Of a stretch of DNA of 64,000 bases, positions 1 through 7,713 are shown piece after piece. The stretch lies in contig NZ_CP015105.1 of the NCBI RefSeq assembly GCF_002214545.1, positions 1,426,001-1,490,000 on the forward strand, written 5' to 3'. Under the pieces are notes generated by a model. That model ran no database searches. It worked only from the letters and a program-made list of their open reading frames with translations, and was not told the origin of the DNA. The DNA is from Thermococcus thioreducens (GTDB taxonomy: Archaea; Methanobacteriota_B; Thermococci; Thermococcales; Thermococcaceae). Positions within the stretch are counted from its first letter, which is position 1; the number at the start of each line of letters is the position of its first letter. The position numbers were made by a program, and so were the translations under genes.

Positions 1-627
1 GACTTTTACGTAAACGTTTCCTGCCGGGGGACTCAAAGTCTCGTCTTCTATTGGTCCAAAGTCGTACCAGTAAGGCTCAGAAGTTCCGGTAGGCATTATT
101 ATGTCCTTCCCTGTAATTGCCGTAGCTTTTGCTTCCATATTCTCGGGGATACCCGCCTCTTTGAAGGTTCTAATATCATTCCCAAATGTCATGGGAGACC
201 TGGCCCACATCTCAAGCTCTTGGTAAAGCTTGGCAATGTCTCCAGAATAGTCCTCTGTAATCCTCTGGATTTTTATATTGACCCTTCCCTCAGGGGATAC
301 CTTTATGCTGTATCCTACAATTTTTGTCCCGGGTACCTCTAGAGGAAGTGCATATACCTTATACCGTCCTGAGGTTGGGAGGGACTCAATAGCTTTCTGT
401 ATTCTATTCGCAATATCCTCGGGAGCCAAAGGCCGTTCAGGACTTCCAAAGATAACAAATGCAGTATGGTTGGGAAGGACAATCTTTCTGAATTGTATCT
501 CCTTGATTGCCGGAATATTGTTGCCTTCCGAAATTCCAGAACGAGTATCCAGTGTTGGTGTACCGGAAACTAAAAAGAGACTACCAACCAAGACTCCAAT
601 CACGAACCAAACAATCCCATGCCGCAT
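1..627 (-). CDS. Exported or membrane-anchored hypothetical protein, C-terminus beyond window
   Basis: This gene is read leftwards and leaves the window with its frame still open, so only the first 209 residues are visible. The ATG at 627 follows a strong purine-rich ribosome site (GGAGGGG), and an AT-rich TATA-like stretch lies near 668-680. The N-terminus (MRHGIVWFVIGVLVGSLFLV) is one hydrophobic helix, an uncleaved anchor or signal peptide, followed by a polar domain with no motif I recognise. The remainder looks extracytoplasmic. Codon use is more AT-rich than in neighbouring housekeeping genes. I cannot assign a function. Confidence 0.7.
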   Translation of the reverse strand, partial: MRHGIVWFVIGVLVGSLFLVSGTPTLDTRSGISEGNNIPAIKEIQFRKIVLPNHTAFVIFGSPERPLAPEDIANRIQKAIESLPTSGRYKVYALPLEVPGTKIVGYSIKVSPEGRVNIKIQRITEDYSGDIAKLYQELEMWARSPMTFGNDIRTFKEAGIPENMEAKATAITGKDIIMPTGTSEPYWYDFGPIEDETLSPPAGNVYVKV

Positions 628-735
628 TCGCCCCCCTCCAAGGGTGATCAAACCTACTCGGTAACCAAAATATTTAAATTTTCGCTTTGTAGTTACTAAG
701 CACAAATTTTGGACATTGTCATGTATATACGAGAT

Positions 736-2033
736 TTAATAGTAAAATGGTTTCTCAAGAAGCCACCGCCAGAGGAGAACGAATCTGATGGTCTTTCTCC
801 CAACCTGGTGAATGTCCTCGTAGTCCCATGTCACAACGGTCAGTTTTTTATAACTCAGCGACTCTGAGGCTCTTAGAAGGGCTTTAATCTCCCTGTTCAT
901 TGTTGCCGTGTCATCGACGTCGTAACTGACCTGTATAAGCTCAACAACATTAAACCCCTTCGAAACCACGAAATCAACCTCTCCCCTCCCATCGTCCCAG
1001 TAATGAACTTCAAGCCTTGGCTCGAAGTAGTGCTTCCTCCTCAGGAGCTCCACCGCCACTATGTTCTCGATTCTGTACTCCTTGTCCTCAACACCAAAGG
1101 CACTTGCAAAGCCAGTATCGGCGAGGTATATCTTCGGAGTGCTCCTTAGCGACTCTACCTCGCTTGGGTGATACTTTCTTATTGGGATTACAAAACCTAC
1201 ATCCTCCAGGTAGGAGAAGTACTCCGAGGTCGTTGGTCGGCTCAGCTTTGTGCCGGTAGAAGCAAGAAGGCCATTGAGCTTTCTTATGGAGATTTTTCTG
1301 GCAAAGTTTCTCACAACAACCCTCATCAACGCCTTCATGGCCCTTGTTTTCTCAACTCCGTACCTTTCAACCAGGTCGCGGTAAACTATGAGATCGAGGT
1401 ATTCCTGAAGGGTTCTGATCTTTATCAGCTCAGAGGAATCCACTATCCCGGGAAAGCCTCCGTACCGAACGTACTTTTCCAAAAACCCCCTAAGCCTGCC
1501 CCTGCGTGCTTCTGTTAGTGGTTCGGAGTAATCAAAACCTTTGAAGAACAGAAACTCCCTGAACGATAGCGGAAACAGTCGAAAACTCAAACTCCTACCT
1601 CTAAGAGATGTGGCTATTTCCTTGGAAAGAAGCTTCGACAAGGAACCCGTTACGAATACCTGGCCCTTTTTCTCTCAAGGAGCCTTCTGACGAACTTTTC
1701 CCATCCTTCAACTTCCTGAACCTCATCGAGGAACAGGTACATAATGTCGGCGTCAGGATTTAACTTGTGGTACAGCTCCACTATTTTGGAGAGGCCTCCC
1801 GCCTTCAATCCTTCCAGCCTCTCATCTTCGAAGTTGATGTAGAAAAGCCTTCTCATCGGCATTCCCGACCGGAGGAGCTTCTGCATTGCATTGTACAGGA
1901 GGTGGGTTTTTCCTACTCACCTTAATCCAAAGAGGACAACAGCCACATCAACGTTATGGGCACTTCGAGCTCTCTCCTTTGTCTCAGGTATGCTGAACTC
2001 GTGGAACTCGGTGATGACTTCCTCCAGGAGCAT
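736..2033 (-). pseudogene. Decayed AAA ATPase (AAA_14/DUF4143-type), nonsense mutation plus frameshift
   Basis: Reading from the ATG at 2033, the N-terminal part of an archaeal ATP-binding protein is recognisable, but its Walker A loop is broken: a TGA at 1917-1919 sits where an Arg codon is expected in GLR-x-VGKT. The same frame continues through a Walker B-like segment (YLFLDEVQEV) and closes at about 1650. The rest follows one frame over, consistent with loss of one base in an A-run near 1660-1670. It carries the family's SFREFL motif and a C-terminal nuclease-like region (EVDFVV, then ELIQVSY). The span is 3n+2 bases, as expected for a single-base deletion. Two independent lesions argue for a real pseudogene rather than one sequencing error. 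Upstream palindromes (2044-2100) may be its former operator. Confidence 0.8.
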
Positions 2034-2043
2034 TTTAACCACA

Positions 2044-2100
2044 TGGTAAACTTAGCTTTACCACATTTAAGGATTTTGGCAAAGTGGACTCTACCACTTT
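2044..2100. promoter_or_regulatory. Two 20-bp inverted repeats upstream of the decayed ATPase
   Basis: The gap between the winged-helix gene's stop and the ATPase start holds two perfect inverted repeats with 7-bp arms and 6-bp spacers: TGGTAAA/TTTACCA at 2044-2063 and AAAGTGG/CCACTTT at 2081-2100. On the minus strand, GTGGTAGAG and GTGGTAAAG recur as near-direct repeats, with a further GTGGTTAAA before the start codon. Arms are AT-rich with no T-tract, so an operator fits better than a terminator. Function is inferred from position. Confidence 0.45.
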
Positions 2101-2104
2101 TGCC

Positions 2105-3055
2105 TCACTCCCTCAGGAAAACCCTGTATGTCCTCCCTTCCTTCACGCGGGTTATCAGCCCCTTCTCCTCCATCTCGCGGAGGATTATGCTGACCTTGGC
2201 CTTTGAAACGCCGAGCTTATCGGCGAGTTCGCTCTGAAGGATCGGGCCCTCCCTCAGCATGGCGAGTATCTTCTCCTCGTCGCTCCTCAGGTGAGTGAGC
2301 TCCTCCTCGCGCTTCCGTTCGCGATAAAGGATGTAGCCGTAAACGCTCCCGCCTCCAATGAGGAGACCAATAATGAAAACACCTACGTAGAGCCACGGGG
2401 AGGGCGGCTTTGGAACGGTTATCTCCCCTGAAAAGCCCACTATGAAGTAGAACTCGTCCCCAGGACGAATGTTACTGCGCTTCCATTCGAGGAGGAGTCT
2501 GTCCGTTGAGCTCTCAACCCTGTCGGGCGAGGGAATTATCGGCGAGAGTATGGCGTAGCCCTTCGGGACGAGCAGCTGCATGTGAAAGACCCCGACCGGC
2601 TGGCTGAACTTAACGTAGTACGTGAACTGCTGCTTCTCACCGTTCTCACTTATCATGCCGCGGGTTGTAAAGGCCAGATTTATTCGGGCGCTCTGGCCAG
2701 GCCTGATCATGGGAAACGTCATATATACTGCGTTGGTTCCCCCAAGGACTTGCCTGACTGTGACGTTAATTCTCTCCACAGTGTTTCCTAAGTCCAGCAC
2801 GGCGCTGGCATTCTCCACAGGGTAGTCAGTGTAGATAACGTACTGGGTAAGGTTGGTGTAGGATGTCACGTCTATCTCAATGGTTTCCTTGATGTTATCC
2901 GGACTAACCACCTCAAAATACACCGCGTAGGCGTTTATCTCGTAGTCATATTCCTGGGCACCGACAAGCGGGAGGAAAAGGAGAGTCAGAATCAGGAATA
3001 ACCCGATTACAGCTGACTTCCTTCCGAGGGGTTTTTGATTTTTAGGAGCGGGCAT
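2105..3055 (-). CDS. Membrane-anchored winged-helix (MarR/HTH-type) regulator-like protein
   Basis: The protein (316 aa from the ATG at 3055) has an N-terminal signal or anchor segment, an extracytoplasmic beta-rich domain of about 180 residues, a transmembrane helix (WLYVGVFIIGLLIGGGSVYG), and a basic linker leading to a C-terminal winged helix whose recognition region contains LADKLGVSKAKVSIILREME. This fits archaeal membrane-bound HTH proteins that sense outside the cell and bind DNA inside. A GTG at 3067 is possible but lies almost on the GGAG site; ATG 3055 also has imperfect spacing. The gene overlaps the 3' end of the PP-loop gene by about 50 bases, suggesting co-transcription. The signal sensed is unknown. 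Confidence 0.75.
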   Translation of the reverse strand: MPAPKNQKPLGRKSAVIGLFLILTLLFLPLVGAQEYDYEINAYAVYFEVVSPDNIKETIEIDVTSYTNLTQYVIYTDYPVENASAVLDLGNTVERINVTVRQVLGGTNAVYMTFPMIRPGQSARINLAFTTRGMISENGEKQQFTYYVKFSQPVGVFHMQLLVPKGYAILSPIIPSPDRVESSTDRLLLEWKRSNIRPGDEFYFIVGFSGEITVPKPPSPWLYVGVFIIGLLIGGGSVYGYILYRERKREEELTHLRSDEEKILAMLREGPILQSELADKLGVSKAKVSIILREMEEKGLITRVKEGRTYRVFLRE

Positions 3056-4896
3056 ACGTCCATACACTCCCTGCAGTGGGTGCAGAGCTCACCGTTCACA
3101 ACGATTTTCCTGCTCTTCGGATCGATGCTGAGGGCATTCTCGGGACACTTGCCGACGCAGACGCCGCAGCCGACGCACTCGTAGGCCCTCTTGACGAGGT
3201 AGTAAGCCTGCAGGGCCTCCTGAGAGTCACCCGTATAGGCCCCGTCTGGTTTAAATGTAACATCGCCCGCCCTTATGTAGTTTTCGCCCTCCTCAACCTC
3301 CCCGAGGATTGGAGCAACTTCCCTAACCCTTCTCAGGTTTATAACGGTGTTGAAGCGGGTTACGAAGCTGTCATCGGTTTCCTCGATGGAGTACCTCACT
3401 GGCTCCCAGGAGCGTTCCTCCGGAACATCCACGCCCAGCTCCCTCGCTATCGCCTTCTCCCCCTTACTCAGCTTCTTCCAGCGCCAGAAGCCGTAGGTTA
3501 TCCACTCGTCGGGCATTCCAAAGCGCTTCCCCCAGACCTTGAGCTCGTTCTCCCACCTGGCCCACAGCTCAGGCTTCTCTTCTTTGAGGGTGTAGATTTC
3601 GGCAAGCGAAGCGCTCGGACAGAGGAAGCAGCCTATTCTGTCAAGCCTGTCCGCGTAGAGCGGGTTGTACTTAAGGTTCCTGCTGAAGATGTAGAGCCAG
3701 ACCTCCAGCGCGCGCCAGTGGAATATCGGCGATGCCCCCCTCTCGTTCGGCACCCAGGGGTTCTTCCATATCCGGGGCTGCTTGAAGCGTTTTATGCTCT
3801 CGTACTTCCTCTGGCCGACGAACATGAGAACGCCTTTTGGGTAGTTCTCCTTTATCGCCATCGTTATGGGGCCAAGCTTCGTCACCTTACAGCACCAGCG
3901 GTAGTCTCTACCAGGTGGGGAAAAGACGTGAAGGGCGCGCCAGAACGCATCGCCGGCATCGGCAACGATGAACTTTATGCCCTTCGGCTCAAGCTCCCTC
4001 CTCAGCTCCTTGACGTATTCAAGCGTTTCAGGGAACTCTATGCCGGTGTTGTTGAAGAAGACGGTAAAATCTTCGCCGAACTCCTCAAGAGCGAGACCGA
4101 GAACGGCCAGGCTGTCCTTGCCGCCCGAAAAGGCAACCGCAACCGGAAGGTCGGAGTAGCGGGTGGCAACTTTCCTCATGAAGCGCCTCGCTTCCATCAC
4201 CTTCTTCTCAAGTTCGATGGAGTTGGCCCTCAGCACATCTTCCATCGTGGCCTTCCTTCCCTCGCGGTAGTTTACGCTCTTCTGCCGCCTCACCTTGACG
4301 CCGGTTCCGCGCTCCCTGGCTATCAGCGCGCTGTAGTCCTTCTTCGCTATGCCGGTAGCGATAACCTCACCGCTCTCAGAGACGAGGATTACGTCGTCGT
4401 TTCTCCGTATGCTCTGCTCTGCTTCAACTATTCCAACCGGCAGGAGGTTGGAGCCGCCCAGAATCGGGTCTATGGCCCCTTCATCGACGATTATCCACTT
4501 CCTCATGGACTTTCCAAAGCGCTTCCAGAGGGCAATGGCACCCTCAACCTTTAAACCTGGCTTCCACTTCAGCTCCAGCGGGTCGAAGCGTATCCAGCCG
4601 AAGACGTAGCCGTCGAGAATTATCTCGTAGGAGTCGTCCTCTCCAGGCGTCTTGTTGAGGAGGACGATTTTTCCATCAAAGAGTTCGCCGAGGTCAACGC
4701 CGTAGTGCTCCCTGAAGACCGAGCGTATGAACTCGATGTCCTTCTCAAAGGCGAACCTTAAGTCGCCCGGAGGTGTGATGTTGAGGCGGAATACACCCCC
4801 CTTTCCGTGGACGGCACAGCTATCACCGATGAGCGGGACGTTGCACTTCTCGCACCAGTAAACATGTGCTTTACCGAGGAAGACCGGCCTTCCCAT
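3007..4896 (-). CDS. Phosphoadenosine phosphosulfate reductase-family PP-loop protein with C-terminal ferredoxin domain
   Basis: This 629-aa fusion starts with a small zinc-ribbon-like segment (CEKC and a later Cys/His pair in the first 30 residues), continues with a basic, possibly RNA-binding domain, and has a PP-loop ATP-pyrophosphatase core (AVAFSGGKDSLAVL) typical of PAPS reductase-like enzymes. It closes with two Cys clusters (CVGCGVCVGKCP and CTHCRECMDVCP), i.e. a 2[4Fe-4S] ferredoxin module. Internal cysteines (WCCK, CFLCPS) resemble the extra Fe-S or zinc site of archaeal members. The family adenylates a substrate for sulfur or redox chemistry, but the physiological substrate of these archaeal fusions is not evident from the sequence. 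A good start context precedes ATG 4896. Confidence 0.85.
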   Translation of the reverse strand: MGRPVFLGKAHVYWCEKCNVPLIGDSCAVHGKGGVFRLNITPPGDLRFAFEKDIEFIRSVFREHYGVDLGELFDGKIVLLNKTPGEDDSYEIILDGYVFGWIRFDPLELKWKPGLKVEGAIALWKRFGKSMRKWIIVDEGAIDPILGGSNLLPVGIVEAEQSIRRNDDVILVSESGEVIATGIAKKDYSALIARERGTGVKVRRQKSVNYREGRKATMEDVLRANSIELEKKVMEARRFMRKVATRYSDLPVAVAFSGGKDSLAVLGLALEEFGEDFTVFFNNTGIEFPETLEYVKELRRELEPKGIKFIVADAGDAFWRALHVFSPPGRDYRWCCKVTKLGPITMAIKENYPKGVLMFVGQRKYESIKRFKQPRIWKNPWVPNERGASPIFHWRALEVWLYIFSRNLKYNPLYADRLDRIGCFLCPSASLAEIYTLKEEKPELWARWENELKVWGKRFGMPDEWITYGFWRWKKLSKGEKAIARELGVDVPEERSWEPVRYSIEETDDSFVTRFNTVINLRRVREVAPILGEVEEGENYIRAGDVTFKPDGAYTGDSQEALQAYYLVKRAYECVGCGVCVGKCPENALSIDPKSRKIVVNGELCTHCRECMDVCPLLKIKNPSEGSQL

Positions 4897-5019
4897 TTTC
4901 TCTCACCGCGCTTAGAATGGAGCGAGGGTTTATAAAGGCGATTGCTCGTGTAGTATCTCCCCAAAGTTTTTAAGCAGTTTAACTTCATGTCCCATGAAAA
5001 ATCACTGGAGGCGATGGTA

Positions 5020-5985
5020 ATGGCAGTATTCGCTGGTGCCGCGCTGGTCATACTGGGTGTTTTTCTTTTGATAATGCTCCTGCTGAGCGTAAAGGTTATC
5101 CGCCCGTACCAGAAGGGCCTCGTTGAGAGGCTCGGAAAGTTCAACAGAATCCTGGAGCCGGGAATACACTTCATAATCCCCTTTATGGAGCGCGTCAAGG
5201 TCGTGGACATGCGCGAGCACGTCGTCGATGTGCCTCCCCAGGAGGTCATCTGTAAGGACAACGTGGTCGTCACCGTCGATGCCGTCGTTTACTACCAGAT
5301 CCTCGACCCCATAAAGGTCATCTACAACGTCAGCAACTTCCTGATGGCCATAATCAAGCTCGCACAGACAAACCTCCGTGCCATCATAGGTGAGATGGAG
5401 CTCGACGAGACCCTCAGCGGAAGGGACATAATCAACGCCAAGCTGAGGGAGGAGCTCGACAAGATAACCGACCGCTGGGGCGTCAAGATTACGCGCGTCG
5501 AGATACAGCGCATAGACCCGCCCAAGGACATTCAGGACGCGATGGCCAAGCAGATGACGGCCGAGCGTGAAAAGAGGGCCATGATACTTATAGCCGAAGG
5601 TAAGAAGGAGGCCGCCATTAAGGAAGCGGAGGGACAGAAGCAAGCTGCCATACTCAAGGCGGAGGGTGAGAAGCAGAGGCAGATACTCGTGGCGGAGGGC
5701 CAGGCCGAGGCGATAAGGAAGGTTCTCGAAGCTCTGAGCCAGGCAGACGAGAAGTACCTCACGCTCCAGTACATCGAGAAGATGCCAGAGCTTGCAAAGT
5801 ACGGCAACCTGATAGTGCCCTACGACACGGAAGCTCTCATCGGTCTGCTGAGGATACTCCAGAAGGTCAAGGAGACTCCCCTCCCGGAGCCCAGGCCCCC
5901 CAAGGGGGACAACCCAGGAAATGAGAGCGCATCGATCAGCCCCTCAGAGGACGAGCTGAAAAAGCTTAAGAACATGATGGAGTGA
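5020..5985 (+). CDS. Slipin/stomatin (SPFH, band 7) membrane protein
   Basis: An N-terminal hydrophobic hairpin or helix (AALVILGVFLLIMLLLSV) is followed by an SPFH domain beginning VIRPYQKGLVERLGKF, then a long Ala/Glu/Lys-rich coiled coil with repeated EGE/EGQ units (KKEAAIKEAEGQKQAAILKA region), and a Pro-rich tail. This is the Thermococcales p-stomatin, which oligomerises at the membrane. The TATA-like GTTTTTAAGC near 4965-4974 predicts transcription starting after an in-frame ATG at 4987, so I use ATG 5020, which has GGAGG about 7 nt upstream (321 aa). The nfeD partner follows 18 nt downstream. In Pyrococcus the partner protease cleaves the slipin C-terminal region. Confidence 0.92.
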   Translation: MAVFAGAALVILGVFLLIMLLLSVKVIRPYQKGLVERLGKFNRILEPGIHFIIPFMERVKVVDMREHVVDVPPQEVICKDNVVVTVDAVVYYQILDPIKVIYNVSNFLMAIIKLAQTNLRAIIGEMELDETLSGRDIINAKLREELDKITDRWGVKITRVEIQRIDPPKDIQDAMAKQMTAEREKRAMILIAEGKKEAAIKEAEGQKQAAILKAEGEKQRQILVAEGQAEAIRKVLEALSQADEKYLTLQYIEKMPELAKYGNLIVPYDTEALIGLLRILQKVKETPLPEPRPPKGDNPGNESASISPSEDELKKLKNMME

Positions 5986-6003
5986 TTTAGACCGGTGGTG
6001 CGG

Positions 6004-6423
6004 ATGGATATCCTCCCAATTTCCCTTTTGATTCTTGGACTGCTCGTAATAGTCCTCGACATGATGGTATCCGCGTTCATAACCCCAATCGGAGTGGCAA
6101 TGGTGGTCCTCGGTCTCCTGCTGGGCTTTGGCGTGAACTTCACCGAGAGCTTTGTCCTGGCCCTCGTAGCTGCGGTTGTGGCTTATATCCTCGTTGGCAG
6201 GTACATAAAGAGGGACGTCCGGGATGCCGGAAAGGGCAAGTACACCTTCGAGCTTAAGGGCAAGCACGGAAGGGTCGTCGAGATAGGCAGGGAGCACTAC
6301 ATAGTCGAGCTTGAGGGAGACAGATGGATAGCCCTGGCCGAGGGGGACGAAAAGCTGAAAATAGGCGAAACCGTCGAGGTCGTTGACGTTGACGGCGTCA
6401 AGCTCATCGTCCGGAAGGCCTGA
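6004..6423 (+). CDS. nfeD: Short NfeD family protein, slipin partner
   Basis: About 139 residues from ATG 6004: two to three hydrophobic segments ([20 protein letters not shown] and following), then a compact beta-rich OB-fold domain ([32 protein letters not shown]). This matches short NfeD proteins, which lack the ClpP-like protease domain of the long form. NfeD proteins sit beside stomatin-family genes and are thought to act in membrane protein quality control or microdomain organisation. An in-frame GTG at 5995 is less likely, because the GGTGGTG ribosome site would then contain it. The 3' end overlaps the convergent amidohydrolase by 20 nt. Confidence 0.88.
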   Translation: MDILPISLLILGLLVIVLDMMVSAFITPIGVAMVVLGLLLGFGVNFTESFVLALVAAVVAYILVGRYIKRDVRDAGKGKYTFELKGKHGRVVEIGREHYIVELEGDRWIALAEGDEKLKIGETVEVVDVDGVKLIVRKA

Positions 6424-7666
6424 CCTCTTTCCACAGCTCCTCCAGGGTTTTCCCTATCATTATGAACAGGCCGTTTCTGTAGACCACTTCCCCGTTCACC
6501 ATCACAAGCTCGACGTCACTGCCCCTCGTTGAGTAGACGATGTGGGAATACAGGTTCTCCCCCGGAAGGAACTGGGGCTTTCTTGCGTTTATCAGCACGA
6601 GGTCAGCAAGATATCCAGGTTTTATCAGGCCCGCCTTCAGCTTCAGAGCTCTGGCACCGCCAGCGGTCGCCCAGCGGAAGACCTCCCTGGCACTGGCAAC
6701 GTCAGTCCTTCTCCGCCAGACCTTGTTGAGAACTGCAGCAAAGCGCATCTCCTCAAAGGGATCCATGAGTCCAACAGGGTTCGGGGAGTCGTTGCCGAGG
6801 GCTATGTTCGTTCTGTTCTTGGCCAGCTCGATTATCGGGGCTATCCTGCCTTCGAGCTTTGCCATGCTCAGCGAGCAGTGGACGAGCGTGGCGCCGCTCT
6901 TCGCGTAGAGGGGAACCTCTTTTTCACTCAGGTAGATGCCGTGGACGCCGATCAGGTGATCGTCCAGGACACCGGCCATTTCAAGGTACTCCACGGGCAT
7001 TAGGCCGTAGCGCCGCTTTACCGTCTCAACCTCCGCCATGCTCTGGGAGAGGTGGACGTGGATTAACGCGTTCTTCTCGTGAGCAAAGCCGCCGATTTCC
7101 TCCATCAGCTCAAGTGAGACAGTGTTTGTGGCGTGGGGCGCGAGGATGGGTTTTACAAGCTCATCATTCCCGCTCCAGCGCTTAAAGAATTTAAAACCCT
7201 CTTCTGGCTCAGCAATTGGAAACTCCACCAAATCCATCATAGTCTGGCCTATAAAGGCTCTGATTCCGAGCTCCCTTGCCGCCTCCCCTATCTCGTCCGC
7301 AAAGAAGTAGTGGTCGTTTATCGCCGTCGAGCCGTTTGCCAGGGCCTCCGCCATTCCGAGAAGGGCCCAGCGACGAATCTCTTCCGGCGTCCACTCAAGC
7401 TCCGCCGGCCAGATGACGTCGTTGAGCCACTGTTCGATAGGAACGTCCTCTCCGAGCCCCCGGAACTTTGCCATCGCGACGTGGGTGTGCGCGTTCACAA
7501 GGCCTGGCAGGATGATATATCCCCTCCCCCCGTAGACCTCGTCGATGCCGTACTCACCCAACCTCCCGACCGGAACAACGTCTCTGATTACAGACCCCTC
7601 TATTAAAACCGCGGAGTTCTCCTTAACGCCCTCCCCGTCCACGAGGGTTCCAACAAGTGCCTTCAT
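6404..7666 (-). CDS. Amidohydrolase, MTA/SAH deaminase-like (ATZ/TRZ family)
   Basis: A 420-aa metal-dependent hydrolase of the cytosine/adenosine-deaminase-like amidohydrolase superfamily. The metal-binding HxH lies in [10 protein letters not shown] (H60, H62), followed by [11 protein letters not shown], a substrate-site His in [20 protein letters not shown], and the late Asp in GNDSPNP. Family members deaminate 5'-methylthioadenosine or S-adenosylhomocysteine, and archaeal ones serve the methionine cycle. Some motif positions deviate from canonical MtaD (for example SPN in place of the usual AASNN), so the exact substrate is uncertain. The start at 7666 has a GGTGGGAG site. It is convergent with nfeD. 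Confidence 0.85.
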   Translation of the reverse strand: MKALVGTLVDGEGVKENSAVLIEGSVIRDVVPVGRLGEYGIDEVYGGRGYIILPGLVNAHTHVAMAKFRGLGEDVPIEQWLNDVIWPAELEWTPEEIRRWALLGMAEALANGSTAINDHYFFADEIGEAARELGIRAFIGQTMMDLVEFPIAEPEEGFKFFKRWSGNDELVKPILAPHATNTVSLELMEEIGGFAHEKNALIHVHLSQSMAEVETVKRRYGLMPVEYLEMAGVLDDHLIGVHGIYLSEKEVPLYAKSGATLVHCSLSMAKLEGRIAPIIELAKNRTNIALGNDSPNPVGLMDPFEEMRFAAVLNKVWRRRTDVASAREVFRWATAGGARALKLKAGLIKPGYLADLVLINARKPQFLPGENLYSHIVYSTRGSDVELVMVNGEVVYRNGLFIMIGKTLEELWKEVRPSGR

Positions 7667-7713
7667 GCTCCCACCGGGGAGAATTAGGTGAGAAGTAAGT
7701 TAAAGTTTTGGGT

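Noticed and set aside
278-664. Plus-strand frame of 128 codons
   Set aside because: It is the antisense shadow of the truncated minus-strand gene at 1-627, which has a strong ribosome site, a signal-anchor and protein-like composition.
3076-4554. Long plus-strand open frame (492 codons)
   Set aside because: It lies opposite the PP-loop/ferredoxin gene, whose motifs are unambiguous; high-GC genes here leave long antisense frames.
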